Below, piece by piece: positions 24,674 through 33,909 of a stretch of 64,000 nucleotides of DNA (the stretch's first letter is position 1; every line of letters starts with the position of its first letter). The notes under the pieces were generated by a model that worked only from the letters and a program-made list of their open reading frames with translations, did no database searches and had not been told where the DNA came from. Made by a program: the position numbers and the translations under genes. The DNA comes from Microbacteriaceae bacterium (GTDB lineage: Bacteria > Actinomycetota > Actinomycetes > Actinomycetales > Microbacteriaceae): the NCBI GenBank assembly GCA_025465095.1, contig JAODME010000015.1, positions 82,636 through 146,635 of the forward strand, in the 5' to 3' direction.

Positions 24674-26062
24674 GTGTCCGAGGTTCCCGAGTACCTGTCC
24701 GATTGGATCACCGCTCAACGGTGGTACGGGGGCAAGGGGCGGAGCCCGCGATTCGAGCGTATCGGCGGCTTCGATCTCGATGATCCGACAGGGGAGGCTC
24801 GGATCACCATCCACCTGCTCCTCGACCGATCGGCTCCCGCAGCGCTCTACCAGGTGCCTCTCACCGAGAGGACCGCGCGGTTCCCCGCAATCGACCATGC
24901 CCTCATCGAAATCACGGAGGACGAGCGGGGCGTCATCTACCTGTACGACGGACCCCACGATCCCGCCTGTGCGAGCGCTATCCTCCGGCTCATCCTCGAC
25001 GAGGGGAGCGTGCGCCCCGATGAGTTGGGGGTTCCGGCCCGGGGACGCCCCGCGTCGGCGGACCCTCCTCTCTCGATCCGCTCCTCACGAGTGCTTTCCG
25101 GGGAGCAGTCGAACACGTCGATCATCTTCGACACCGAAACCCGTGACGGGCATCCCGGCGTCCCGGTCATCTGCAAGCTGTTCCGCACGCTGCACAACGG
25201 CGAGAACCCCGACGTCGTGCTGCTGGATGCCCTCACCGGCGCCGGGTCCACCGTCGTTCCGCGATCCATCGGCCACATCGACGGCCAGTGGCGCGACCAC
25301 GGAGAGCCGTCGGGCGTGGCCTTCGGCCACCTCGCCTTCGCCCAGGAGTTCCTGCCTGGCGTGCAGGATGCGTGGCGGGTGGCGCTTCGGGCTGCCGAGG
25401 ACGGCGAGGACTTCACGGACCGGGCGAGGACGCTAGGGGAAGCGACGGCCGACGTGCACACCACTCTCGCCGCCGCGCTGCCCACACGGGAGGCGACAGC
25501 GGCCGGCATCTCAGGGGTAATCGCGAGCATGAGACAGCGCTTCGAGCAGGCCGCGGCTGAAGTACCGTCGATCGAACACCATCGAGAGGCGCTGCGGGCG
25601 GTTTACGAGCGCGCGGAGGCCAGCGTGTGGCCGCCGATGCAGCGAATCCATGGCGACTATCACCTCGGCCAGGTGCTCGCCGTTCCCGATCGCGGCTGGG
25701 TCGTGCTCGACTTCGAGGGTGAACCGATGCGGCCGATGAGCGAGCGGTCGATGGAGGACTCTCCCCTCCGCGACGTTGCCGGGATGCTGCGCTCGTTCGA
25801 TTACGTCGCCGGCTCGGTCAGCCGGTCGCGACCGGGTGTGCCAGTGGCGGATTGGGCGTCAGCGGCGCGCCGGGCATTCCTCGACGGGTACATCGCCCGG
25901 TCGGGGCTCGACCTGAGGGCAAACCGTTCGCTGCTCGACGCCTTCGAGATCGACAAGGCTCTTTACGAGGCCGTGTACGAGGCGCGAAACCGCCCGAACT
26001 GGCTCTCGATCCCCACCGCTGCCATCGAGCGACTGGTCGAACGGGCTACGGCGACGGCCTGA
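24674..26062 (+). CDS. maltokinase-like phosphotransferase
   Basis: 462-aa kinase. The N-terminal cap domain starts LSDWITAQRWYGGKGR, typical of actinobacterial maltokinase (Mak/Pep2). The C-terminal aminoglycoside-kinase-like lobe has the catalytic loop RIHGDYHLGQVL and the metal motif VVLDFEGEP. Mak phosphorylates maltose to maltose-1-phosphate for GlgE glucan synthesis. The GTG start has a near-perfect AAAGGAGG site 5 nt upstream, the best in the window. No treS, glgE or glgB is visible next to it, so the partner genes must lie elsewhere or the substrate differs. Confidence 0.8.
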   Translation: MSEVPEYLSDWITAQRWYGGKGRSPRFERIGGFDLDDPTGEARITIHLLLDRSAPAALYQVPLTERTARFPAIDHALIEITEDERGVIYLYDGPHDPACASAILRLILDEGSVRPDELGVPARGRPASADPPLSIRSSRVLSGEQSNTSIIFDTETRDGHPGVPVICKLFRTLHNGENPDVVLLDALTGAGSTVVPRSIGHIDGQWRDHGEPSGVAFGHLAFAQEFLPGVQDAWRVALRAAEDGEDFTDRARTLGEATADVHTTLAAALPTREATAAGISGVIASMRQRFEQAAAEVPSIEHHREALRAVYERAEASVWPPMQRIHGDYHLGQVLAVPDRGWVVLDFEGEPMRPMSERSMEDSPLRDVAGMLRSFDYVAGSVSRSRPGVPVADWASAARRAFLDGYIARSGLDLRANRSLLDAFEIDKALYEAVYEARNRPNWLSIPTAAIERLVERATATA

Positions 26063-26155
26063 GTGCACCCAGCAGAACGCTGCCAGCACCTCCCATCGAA
26101 GCAGCTGCCGGCTCGCCGCGCTTGACGATTGCAGGACCAGCAGGCGAGACCCCCG

Positions 26156-28312
26156 CTATCGCCCGGCGATGGCGTCCCTGAGCAGATGCATGAGCGCATC
26201 GAGCTGCAGGCTCGACTCTGCGGCGGCTTCGGTGTCGTCGCCGTCCAGTGCTCTGGCCGCGAGCCCCGCCTTGCTGCCGATGAGCTCGGCGATCTTCGCG
26301 TCGATGGTCTGGGCCGCGATGATTCTCCAGGCCGTCACCGGCTCGAGCTGTCCGATGCGGTGTACGCGGTCGATCGCCTGCGTCTGCTCCGCACTCGTCC
26401 AGCTCAGTTCTGCGAGCACAACGTTCGATGCCGCCTGCAGGTTGAGCCCCACACCGGCCGCCGTGAGCGATGCGACGACAACGGAGACCTCAGGATCATT
26501 GTTGAACGCGTCGACCTGCGACTGCCGGAAAGCCGCCGTCTGGTCGCCACGGATCGACACGGTCTTGAGCCCCCGCTTCGCGAGCGTCTGCTCGGCGATG
26601 TCCATGACGTCGATGTGCTTGGCGAAAAACACGACCTTGCCCACCGACCGCGCGAGCTGGGCGGTGTAGTCCGCGGCGAGCACGGCCTTCGCCTGCCCAA
26701 TTTTGCGAACCATCGTGAAGACGTTCTCGCCCGTCTTCGCCGCCTTCGACTCCTCGAGCTCCGCCTGGGCGACGAGCCGGATGAGTGCCGCGCGGTCGAC
26801 ATCGTCAGGGTTCCTCGCCAGGGCGAGGCCACGGTTGTAACGGTCGAGCAGGCGCCTCGACAGTGCGGCCTCCGCCTCACGAATCGAGCGTCCCATCTCG
26901 TCGTCGAGTTCGACCGGCAGGTCGGCGATGCGCTTCGACGGCAGGTCGGACGCAACGTCGATTTTCTTGCGACGCACGATTCCCATGTCGATGACCGTTT
27001 GCCTCGCCTCGGCGAAGAACCCGAAGTCCGCCGGTGTGAGGCCGTTCTCTTCCAGCCTGTCCATCAAGTCAGCGGTCGGCTTCTCGCCGTCGATCCAGCC
27101 GAGAAACTGCCAGATCGCGCGGAAGTCCTCGATCGTGTTGATGAGTGGTGTTCCGGTCAGCGCGATCATGAGTGCCCGTGGCGATCTGGCGCGAATGCTC
27201 GCCGCGAGGGAGAGCACGTGCTTGGACCGTTGGGACTCGCGGTTCTTGATGAAGTGCGCCTCGTCGACGACCATCCCCTTGAACCCGAGCGTGCGCAGCC
27301 AACCGACATGCCGGTCGAGAACGTCGTAGTTGACGATAACGATGTCGGCGAACGCATCCAGGTTCTCGCCGGACCCGTGGATCACCGTCGCCGATTTGTG
27401 CGGTGTCCATAGTTCCACCTCCCTCGCCCAGTTCATCTTCACGACGTTCGGGGCGACGACGAGCAACGGGTAGGAGCCGGATGCGGATGCCGCGAGCAGC
27501 GCCTGAGCGGTCTTGCCGAGTCCCGGCTCATCCGCGAGAAGGTACGACCGGTGGCCGTCGCGAACGCTCGCCACGAAGGCGGCCTGATGGGTGAACAACT
27601 CCAGCCCGTTCGGCACCCTGCGGTCAATGGGTGACGGGTTTGGCAGATCCATGCTGGCCACGTTGCCGCCGGACCCGTACTCGAACGCGCGGAAGAGCGG
27701 TTCGAGCAGCTCCCAGTTCGCGAGCCGGCGCGTGGTGGGCTTCGCCTTCACCGGCTGGCTGAAGTCAGGTGCGAGAAAGGGGTTGGCGAGCTGGCGTGCG
27801 ACGACGGATTGCGGCACCACGTGCCGCTCCGCCTGAGCGGGAGCCGGTTCTGGCTCCTTCGCGATGATGAGCTCCTCCGGGCTGAGCTCGACGCCGGATG
27901 CCATGAGCATGTCGCGGCGCAGCGACTTCGCGGAATCGGAAACCGCGGCGTCTTCGGCGAGGAGTTGGATGAGGGAAGTGTCCCGGGCGGCCGTCTTCGC
28001 GAGAATCGTCGCGACGCCGTCGAGACGCTTGAGAAGTTCGGCCCGGTCGGAATCGGGGATGGTCCTGTCGGACTTCGCCCGAGCGCGCTCCTCACGAACG
28101 AGCAGCGCGACCACCTGAAACTTCGTGCGGTTCGTCGGGCCGACCTTGCCTCGCTCCGCTGCCGACTCGATCTCGCGCACCGCGCGGGCCAGGACTGGAA
28201 TCAGCCCCGCCTCGTCGCCGAAGCGAGGTCGCCGCTGCTGGGCAGACCGCCCCGACGCTCTCCTCGAACCCTGTCCCCGTTGTGGGGTCTTCGACTGGCT
28301 GGACCGAGCCAT
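26156..28312 (-). CDS. SNF2/SWI2 family DEAD-box helicase
   Basis: 718-aa superfamily 2 ATPase. The first ~230 residues are not a known module to me: a basic tail (RRASGRSAQQRRPRF), then a helical region with regulated charge. The SNF2 motor follows: TQ-type entry THQAAFVAS, Walker A DEPGLGKTAQ (about 264), motif II VVDEAHFIKN (about 347), motif III ALTGTPLINT, and in lobe 2 VVFFAKHIDV, TAAGVGLNLQAA and QAIDRVHRIGQ. Such stand-alone proteins remodel protein-DNA or RNA polymerase complexes. Strong AGGAGG site 4 nt before the ATG. No methylase or nuclease neighbours that would suggest a defence locus. Confidence 0.88.
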   Translation of the reverse strand: MARSSQSKTPQRGQGSRRASGRSAQQRRPRFGDEAGLIPVLARAVREIESAAERGKVGPTNRTKFQVVALLVREERARAKSDRTIPDSDRAELLKRLDGVATILAKTAARDTSLIQLLAEDAAVSDSAKSLRRDMLMASGVELSPEELIIAKEPEPAPAQAERHVVPQSVVARQLANPFLAPDFSQPVKAKPTTRRLANWELLEPLFRAFEYGSGGNVASMDLPNPSPIDRRVPNGLELFTHQAAFVASVRDGHRSYLLADEPGLGKTAQALLAASASGSYPLLVVAPNVVKMNWAREVELWTPHKSATVIHGSGENLDAFADIVIVNYDVLDRHVGWLRTLGFKGMVVDEAHFIKNRESQRSKHVLSLAASIRARSPRALMIALTGTPLINTIEDFRAIWQFLGWIDGEKPTADLMDRLEENGLTPADFGFFAEARQTVIDMGIVRRKKIDVASDLPSKRIADLPVELDDEMGRSIREAEAALSRRLLDRYNRGLALARNPDDVDRAALIRLVAQAELEESKAAKTGENVFTMVRKIGQAKAVLAADYTAQLARSVGKVVFFAKHIDVMDIAEQTLAKRGLKTVSIRGDQTAAFRQSQVDAFNNDPEVSVVVASLTAAGVGLNLQAASNVVLAELSWTSAEQTQAIDRVHRIGQLEPVTAWRIIAAQTIDAKIAELIGSKAGLAARALDGDDTEAAAESSLQLDALMHLLRDAIAGR

Positions 28313-28647
28313 GTTCCTCCTGTACTTAGCGCGCTGAGATTTCGGCGCTGACGCTTCCCGCCCCGGTGGGCAACACCGTGTACGGGGCCGGCTCCGGACG
28401 ACCCTCCAAGGAGGGGCCGATCAGGGGCCGTTAGGCGAAGAATCCAGACGCGAGCAACTTGGGGTCAAGGTCGCGACGGAAAGGCGGATTCGGCGGGCGC
28501 TACTACAACAGTACGCGCCGAAGGGCCGGTAGCGCCACATTTGCGCTCGATCACGCTCGGCGAGGAGAGTCGCGCCCCCGTTTCTGGGGTGAGGACTCTG
28601 CGTGATTTGTTCACCTGCCCGCAAGGTTCAGGTGTTTCGATGGACGC
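28313..28647 (+). other. 335-bp intergenic region between divergent genes
   Basis: Holds the promoters of the SNF2 gene (minus) and the phosphodiesterase gene (plus). A CCCTCC-AA-GGAGGG inverted repeat lies near 28408. I see no ORF with coding character and no RNA gene in it. Confidence 0.5.
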
Positions 28648-29592
28648 ATGACCGGTTACACGGCCCAGTACGCACGGCCAGACCATTTCATCCTTCACCT
28701 GAGCGACACGCATTTCGTAGCCGGCGACCGGCTGCACGACTCGGTCGACTCCGAAGCTCGTCTCCGTCAGCTCGTCGGGGAATTGGAGGGATCCGGATCC
28801 CGACCGGAGGCGATCGTGTTCACGGGAGACCTCGCCGACAGGGGCGAGGCGCAGGCGTACGAGAAGCTGCGGGCCATCATCGAGCCGGTAGCGGAGCGGC
28901 TCGGGTCCGAGATCATCTGGGTGATGGGCAACCACGACGATCGGCCGACTTTCCGCCGCGAACTGCTCGGGCAGCTGCCGACGAGCAACCCGGTGGATCG
29001 CGTTCACGATATCAACGGCCTGCGCATCGTCGCCCTCGACTCGACGGTTCCCGGGCATCATCACGGCCTGGTCAGCGACGACCAGTTGGACTGGCTCGCG
29101 GAAGAGCTGTCGGTGCCGGCGCCGCACGGAACGATCCTCGCGATGCACCACCCTCCCCTCCCGAGCGTGCTCGATCTCGCCGTGCTGGTGGAACTCCGGG
29201 AGCAGGACGGACTTGCGGAGGTGCTCAGGGGCTCCGATGTGCGCAGTATCCTGGCCGGTCATCTGCACTACTCCACGACGGCGACGTTCGCGGGCATTCC
29301 GGTTTCGGTCGCCTCTGCCACCTGCTACACCCAGGATCTCAACGTCCCGGTCGGCGGAACACGCGGCCGCGACGGCGCACAGGCCTTCAACCTCGTGCAC
29401 GTCTACGACGAGACGGTGCTGCACTCCGTCGTTCCTGTGGGCGACTTCCCCGTCGTGTCGTCCTGGATCACCGCGGAGGAGACCGCGAAGATCCTCGCGG
29501 CGCGCGGCGTCGTCATCCCTCCGGCGCTCAACCCGCATGTCGCGGCGGAATCGCCCCTCGTACTGCCCGTTCCCGCCGTCGCTGCCTCCTGA
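28648..29592 (+). CDS. metallophosphoesterase, cyclic-nucleotide phosphodiesterase-like
   Basis: 314-aa calcineurin-like phosphoesterase. All metal motifs are present in order: LSDTHF (residues 18-23), GDLADRGE, GNHDD, HHPP and GHLHYS. The class III 3',5'-cAMP phosphodiesterase (CpdA/Rv0805) type is the closest fit by motif spacing. No signal peptide. The ATG at 28648 has no clear Shine-Dalgarno. Stands alone between divergent and convergent neighbours, so its physiological nucleotide is not indicated by context. Confidence 0.85.
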   Translation: MTGYTAQYARPDHFILHLSDTHFVAGDRLHDSVDSEARLRQLVGELEGSGSRPEAIVFTGDLADRGEAQAYEKLRAIIEPVAERLGSEIIWVMGNHDDRPTFRRELLGQLPTSNPVDRVHDINGLRIVALDSTVPGHHHGLVSDDQLDWLAEELSVPAPHGTILAMHHPPLPSVLDLAVLVELREQDGLAEVLRGSDVRSILAGHLHYSTTATFAGIPVSVASATCYTQDLNVPVGGTRGRDGAQAFNLVHVYDETVLHSVVPVGDFPVVSSWITAEETAKILAARGVVIPPALNPHVAAESPLVLPVPAVAAS

Positions 29593-29603
29593 CCCGCGGC
29601 GGC

Positions 29604-31190
29604 TCAGCCCATTTCGCCCGCCGGCTCCGCTGAGGCGCGTTCGCCGCGCACCTCCCACGGAGCCGTGATCGGGAAGTAGTCGTCGAGGAACGAGAGCACC
29701 GCGCTCGCCCGCTCCGCCGCATCGATCTCGGGAAAGCTTCCGTCGTTGAGGCAGAAGAAGTCGTGTGAGCGACGCTTGAGCAGCCGTTTCAACTCGCGCA
29801 ACCCGTCGTAGGTAGTGGTGTCGACATACTTCACCCGCGCCTGCGTCTGCACGAACGCGCGGGCCGTCATGAGTGCGTAGTAGTGGTAGAACGAATTCGT
29901 CACCGAGATGTCGGTGGCGGAGCGGAATGCGCTCGCGCTGGTGCGCCGGAAGTCGTCGCTGAATTCTCGTTCCATCTCGAGCAGCACCGACTTGCGCAGC
30001 GGCGTAGCCGCATGCTCGAGATGCCGGGTGGTGATCTTGCCGAAGCGCTGCTCGAGCAGCCGACGGTTCACCCGTGCGGCGTTCTCGAATCCGCTCCGGC
30101 TGGGGTTGCTGTCTCCGAGGCCGATTCGAGTGGTCGCCTCGATGAACTTGGTCAGCCCGCCCGGCGAGAAGAACATCTCCGGTCCGACCGGACGACCGAA
30201 GAACATGTCGTCGTTGGAGTAGAGGAAATGTTCGCTGAGACCGGGAATGTGCTGCAGCTGGCTCTCGATCGCGTGCGAGTTGTGGGTGGGGAGCACGGAC
30301 GGATCGACGAAAAACTCCTCGCTGCGCACGATCGTGACACCGGGGTGCTCGTCGAGCCAGGCCGGCACCGGTGAATCGGTGACGATGAAGATCCTTCTGA
30401 TCCAGGGCGCGAACAGGTGCACAGAGCGCAGCGCGTACTTGAGTTCATCGATCTGCCGGAACCGCGCCTCGGCACTGTCGCCCTCGCCGACTACGTAGCT
30501 CTCCATCCGCTTCGCACGCGCTCGCTGCCAGTCGAGCGAGGCACCGTCCACCCAGGAGAACACGATGTCGATGTCGAACGAGATGTCACTTGCGTGCTCG
30601 GCGAACATGCCTTCGAGGGTCGGCCAGGTCTGACCGTACAGGTCGACCTCGCCTTCGACGGCCTCCGTCGCCGGCAGGGTGGTGCGCATGAGCGCGTTCT
30701 CGGCAGGAGCGATGATCGCGTCATCCTTCCACTCCCATAGTTCGAGCCGCACTCCCGTGGCCGCCCCATAGCGCAGACGGCCTTGCGGTTCGATTCTGGG
30801 CCGGTAGAGGGTGAATGCGCGGGCCTTGGCGGCGGTCGCGAGCTTTCCATCGGCGACGAGCACAGGCGTCTGCCGCTCCAGCCCCTCCGCCCGCGAGTAG
30901 AACGGCTCGTTTGCGCACGCGGCCGCGAGGGCTGAGCGCAGTGGCTTGCGTGACGCCCAATCCACCGCGAGCACCGGCCGGTCATCGCTGCCGCGGATGA
31001 GGAAGTAACGGATGTCTGCCTTCTCGAGCACGGAGCGCAGGAAGAGCAGGTCTTCGACCATCGACTCGCGGGGAGTCAGGTGACCATTGATGAGGGTGAA
31101 GAGACCCTTGCGCACGACGACGTCGTTTCGCTTGATGACGCCGGGGGAAGCCAGCGATGGCACCACTACGGGTGCGAGATTTTCGTTCAT
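29604..31190 (-). CDS. Stealth family capsular polysaccharide phosphotransferase
   Basis: 528-aa Stealth protein with all four conserved regions. CR1 is DIVFSWVDGASLDW, CR2 RFRQIDELKYALRSVHLFAPWIRRIFIVTDS, CR3 LYSNDDMFFGRP, and CR4 FFCLNDGSFPE near the C-terminus. Residues 1-200 form an N-terminal domain seen in actinobacterial members (IKRNDVVVRKGLFTLINGHLTP). The family is predicted to transfer hexose-1-phosphate units to build phosphodiester-linked polysaccharides, like GlcNAc-1-phosphotransferase. No capsule export or other polymerase genes are next to it. No Shine-Dalgarno is seen before the ATG. Confidence 0.9.
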   Translation of the reverse strand: MNENLAPVVVPSLASPGVIKRNDVVVRKGLFTLINGHLTPRESMVEDLLFLRSVLEKADIRYFLIRGSDDRPVLAVDWASRKPLRSALAAACANEPFYSRAEGLERQTPVLVADGKLATAAKARAFTLYRPRIEPQGRLRYGAATGVRLELWEWKDDAIIAPAENALMRTTLPATEAVEGEVDLYGQTWPTLEGMFAEHASDISFDIDIVFSWVDGASLDWQRARAKRMESYVVGEGDSAEARFRQIDELKYALRSVHLFAPWIRRIFIVTDSPVPAWLDEHPGVTIVRSEEFFVDPSVLPTHNSHAIESQLQHIPGLSEHFLYSNDDMFFGRPVGPEMFFSPGGLTKFIEATTRIGLGDSNPSRSGFENAARVNRRLLEQRFGKITTRHLEHAATPLRKSVLLEMEREFSDDFRRTSASAFRSATDISVTNSFYHYYALMTARAFVQTQARVKYVDTTTYDGLRELKRLLKRRSHDFFCLNDGSFPEIDAAERASAVLSFLDDYFPITAPWEVRGERASAEPAGEMG

Positions 31191-31298
31191 GGGAGGCCCA
31201 TCGTTCGAGCCTGGCCCGGTACACCGCGATTGCGGCTCGAACCCTCAGCTCCTTCCATTATCACCTGCGCTCGACAGTCGCGCTTCGTGTCCGCTTCG

Positions 31299-31646
31299 TT
31301 ACCGTCGATTCCGGTCGTCGGGGTTCTCGGTCGTGATCAGAATGCCGCTCACGATGAACACGAGCGCGGCGACGAATTGCATCGCCTTCCAGACCTCGTC
31401 AACGAATTGCACCGGGACGACGGGGTTCCAGGCGACTGCGATCGGCACCAGCACGACGAGCCACCACCACTGCCGAGCCTGCCAGGCGAACACGGCGACT
31501 ATGAGCGCGAGGATGCTGACGACATACAGGACCCAGGTGAACCCGTCGGTTCCGACGAGAGCGGACGCCGCAAGGAGAACGATCGCGGCGAGAACCGCCG
31601 GGACGAGTGCCGTGCGCCGGCGAGCGGGCGTGGGGTAGGAGGTCAC
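31299..31646 (-). CDS. small membrane protein (DUF6804-like)
   Basis: 115-aa protein with three or four hydrophobic helices, including a Trp-rich stretch FAWQARQWWWLVVLVPIAVAWNPVVP that is typical of the DUF6804 group. Short basic N- and C-termini. Start is GTG, with TAACCT exactly 6 nt upstream, so probably leaderless. Function unknown. Confidence 0.72.
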   Translation of the reverse strand: MTSYPTPARRRTALVPAVLAAIVLLAASALVGTDGFTWVLYVVSILALIVAVFAWQARQWWWLVVLVPIAVAWNPVVPVQFVDEVWKAMQFVAALVFIVSGILITTENPDDRNRR

Positions 31647-31652
31647 CGCCTA

Positions 31653-31658
31653 AGGTTA
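31653..31658 (-). promoter_or_regulatory. putative -10 box, leaderless small membrane protein gene
   Basis: TAACCT on the minus strand, 6 nt before the GTG at 31646. It lies just inside the 3' end of the FAD-Rieske gene. Confidence 0.4.
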
Positions 31659-33122
31659 GCTCGCCAAGTCCCGTTTAGCCGGGCCTTCGAGTCGGGTGCC
31701 GTCCGCCGCGAACCGCGAGCCGTGCGCCGGGCAGTCCCAGCTCTTCTCCGAGTCGTTCCAGGTGACGATCGCGGCCATGTGGCTGCAGATCGCCGACAGT
31801 TCGCACGTCACGCCGCCGAGCGTCGAGACTGCCGTCGGGCGCAGCCGCGAGCGGCCGACCACCCCGTTCCCCTCCACCGGTGACGCATCGGGCAGCGCCG
31901 TCGACAGTGCGCGTCCGTATCCTTTCACGTACCACCAGCCTGCTGCGGCGCCACGGCCGAGTCCCGTCGCCAGTGCGCGCGGCATCGTGATGCGATGGTG
32001 CAGGACCTTCTGCCAGTCGGAGTTCTCCCCGAGGATGTCGGCGACGAGGGTGAGCGAGGCGGCTACGCCGCCTGTCATCCCCCACTTGTCATAACCGGTG
32101 GCGAGGAAGATTCGTCCCCTCCCACGTGGAAGCCAACCGACGAAGGGAACGTGATGCGCCGGGCTGTAGTCCTGCGCGGACCAGGAGTGTGTGCGCACGG
32201 CACCGGGCCAGTACCGTTCCGTCCACGCCGTCAGGTCGTCGACCTGTCGCTGCGGCGATGAATCGCGGCCGACCACGTGACCGTTGCCGCCCGTGACGAG
32301 AAGGCCACGGTGAGTGCGGATGCTGCGTGTCGGGGACTCGGCGCTCAGATACATGCCTGCGGGCAGCAACCCTTCGGGCACCTCGAACGCCTGACCGTAG
32401 CTGCGCTGCGCCTCGACCTTCGCGAAATACAGGCCGCGATCGAGGACAGGCGTTCCGGTGGCGAGTACGACGTGAGCCGCGGTGACCTCGCCGCCGCTCG
32501 TGACGACCCGTGCCGGATTGCTGGCACGAACCGCGAGCACCCTGGCTCCCTCGTGAATGACGCCGCCCAACTCGCGCAGCTCTGCGGCGAGCGCCGCGAG
32601 GAGGTCGAGTGGGTTGAACTGTGCCTGATCGGGTAGCGCGACGGCGGCGAAGGTGGGAAACGGCAGCCCGGCATCCGGAAGTATCCGCGCGTCGAGACCG
32701 ACCGAGCGGGCGAGCTCGTACTCCCGCTCGACCTTCCATACGGCTTCGCGCGTGCTCGCGTAGGTGTATGCGGCCCTGCGCTCCACGGGCACGCCGCGCG
32801 TCTCGGTGTATTCCATCAGCCAGTGGAACGCGGCACGGTTGCCGTCGGCGTAGGCCTGCAGCATCCCCTGGTAGCCGTGCGACCGGATCCTCTGGAAGTG
32901 GGTGCCTTGCAGCTGGCTGATCTTCGCCGTCGTGTTGCCTGTCGTGACCGCGCCGACGGTGCGCGCCTCGAGCACACCGACCCGGCGGCCGCGCCGGGCC
33001 AGCAGGACTGCGGACACGAGCCCGGTGATCCCCGCGCCGACGACGACTTCGTCATATTCGGCACCGGACACGAAGGGGTCGGTGGGAATCGGTCGGGGGT
33101 TGTCCAGCCACAGCGACTTCAT
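31656..33122 (-). CDS. FAD-dependent oxidoreductase fused to a Rieske [2Fe-2S] domain
   Basis: 488-aa two-domain protein. The N-terminal DAO-type FAD domain has VVVGAGITGLVSAVLLARRGRRVGVLEA (residues about 26-53) and ends ATGYDKWGMTGG. The last ~80 residues are a Rieske domain with ligands in CSH and CPAHGSRF. This is a known architecture in actinobacteria and bacilli, with unknown substrate. The arrangement suggests electrons passing between FAD and the iron-sulfur centre within one chain. GAGGAG 5 nt before the ATG supports the start. Confidence 0.9.
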   Translation of the reverse strand: MKSLWLDNPRPIPTDPFVSGAEYDEVVVGAGITGLVSAVLLARRGRRVGVLEARTVGAVTTGNTTAKISQLQGTHFQRIRSHGYQGMLQAYADGNRAAFHWLMEYTETRGVPVERRAAYTYASTREAVWKVEREYELARSVGLDARILPDAGLPFPTFAAVALPDQAQFNPLDLLAALAAELRELGGVIHEGARVLAVRASNPARVVTSGGEVTAAHVVLATGTPVLDRGLYFAKVEAQRSYGQAFEVPEGLLPAGMYLSAESPTRSIRTHRGLLVTGGNGHVVGRDSSPQRQVDDLTAWTERYWPGAVRTHSWSAQDYSPAHHVPFVGWLPRGRGRIFLATGYDKWGMTGGVAASLTLVADILGENSDWQKVLHHRITMPRALATGLGRGAAAGWWYVKGYGRALSTALPDASPVEGNGVVGRSRLRPTAVSTLGGVTCELSAICSHMAAIVTWNDSEKSWDCPAHGSRFAADGTRLEGPAKRDLAS

Positions 33123-33171
33123 CGTGCTCCTCAGGCGGGCAGTGCCGGCTCGCGCTCGTCCGGCTCGGGCT

Positions 33172-33816
33172 TCAGCGCTCCGGTCGGGCGTACTGGTCGG
33201 GGCGGATGATCTGAATCGGCGTCGTCATCGGCGGCAGCTCGCGCAGCCGCGCGAGAGCGGGGCGAAGCTCGGTCAGCCAGGCCTCGTAGCCGGCATCGTT
33301 GAGGTGCAGCCGGTCGTTTGTGTATGCGGGGTTGAGTTCACCGTCCTCGAGGGCGAGAACGGCCCAGAGGTCGAGGAACTGCGCCTTGACGGTCGAGGAG
33401 AACTGCCGCAGGTGGATGTTCGTCTCTTGAATGCGATGGGCGTATTCCCTGCCTCGCGGCATGACCGACTGAACGAGCATTCGCGCACCTGGGAGTTCGC
33501 GTCGGAGCGTGACGCAGATTGTCTCGACGTTGCGCACCAGGTGCTCGACGGTCTGACGCGTACCGAGATCGTTCGTACCGATGAGCAGCACGATCTCGTC
33601 GGGCTTCTCGGCGACGACCTCATCGAGGCGGGCGAGCAGATCGTCGGTCGTGCTGCCACCGCGAGCGAGGTTGACCACTCGCTGGTCGGCGAACCATTCG
33701 GACCAATTGCCGTCCTGGGTGATGCTGTCTCCAAGAAAGACCACCTTGTCCCTGCCGTCGTCGGCCGGTTCGTGGCTCGCCGTGGAATCGTCGGGAACAG
33801 CGGATGAGTTCGTCAT
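33172..33816 (-). CDS. SGNH/GDSL hydrolase
   Basis: 214-aa esterase/lipase of the SGNH superfamily. Block I is VVFLGDSITQ, block II glycine in LARGGSTTDD, block III LLIGTNDLG and block V DRLHLNDAGY, with the catalytic Asp/His pair. No signal peptide, so likely cytosolic; a carbohydrate or lipid esterase is expected. I start at ATG 33816, which has GGGGAGG 8 nt upstream, instead of the track start at 33891. Confidence 0.85.
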   Translation of the reverse strand: MTNSSAVPDDSTASHEPADDGRDKVVFLGDSITQDGNWSEWFADQRVVNLARGGSTTDDLLARLDEVVAEKPDEIVLLIGTNDLGTRQTVEHLVRNVETICVTLRRELPGARMLVQSVMPRGREYAHRIQETNIHLRQFSSTVKAQFLDLWAVLALEDGELNPAYTNDRLHLNDAGYEAWLTELRPALARLRELPPMTTPIQIIRPDQYARPER

Positions 33817-33909
33817 TGGTGGGGCCTCCCCGTTAGTCGCTCGTGGGAGCAGCGTCCCTCCATTCTGCTGGAGGTCGCTGGGAATCTCCACCGGCTCCGG
33901 CCACCGCCG

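Noticed and set aside
28400-28425. CCCTCC-AA-GGAGGG as terminator of the SNF2 or phosphodiesterase unit
   Set aside because: A 2-nt loop cannot close that stem as drawn, and it lies between two divergent promoters.
26156-31190. SNF2 helicase, phosphodiesterase and Stealth genes as a defence island
   Set aside because: They are on different strands with separate promoters, and none has nuclease, methylase, TIR or reverse-transcriptase partners.
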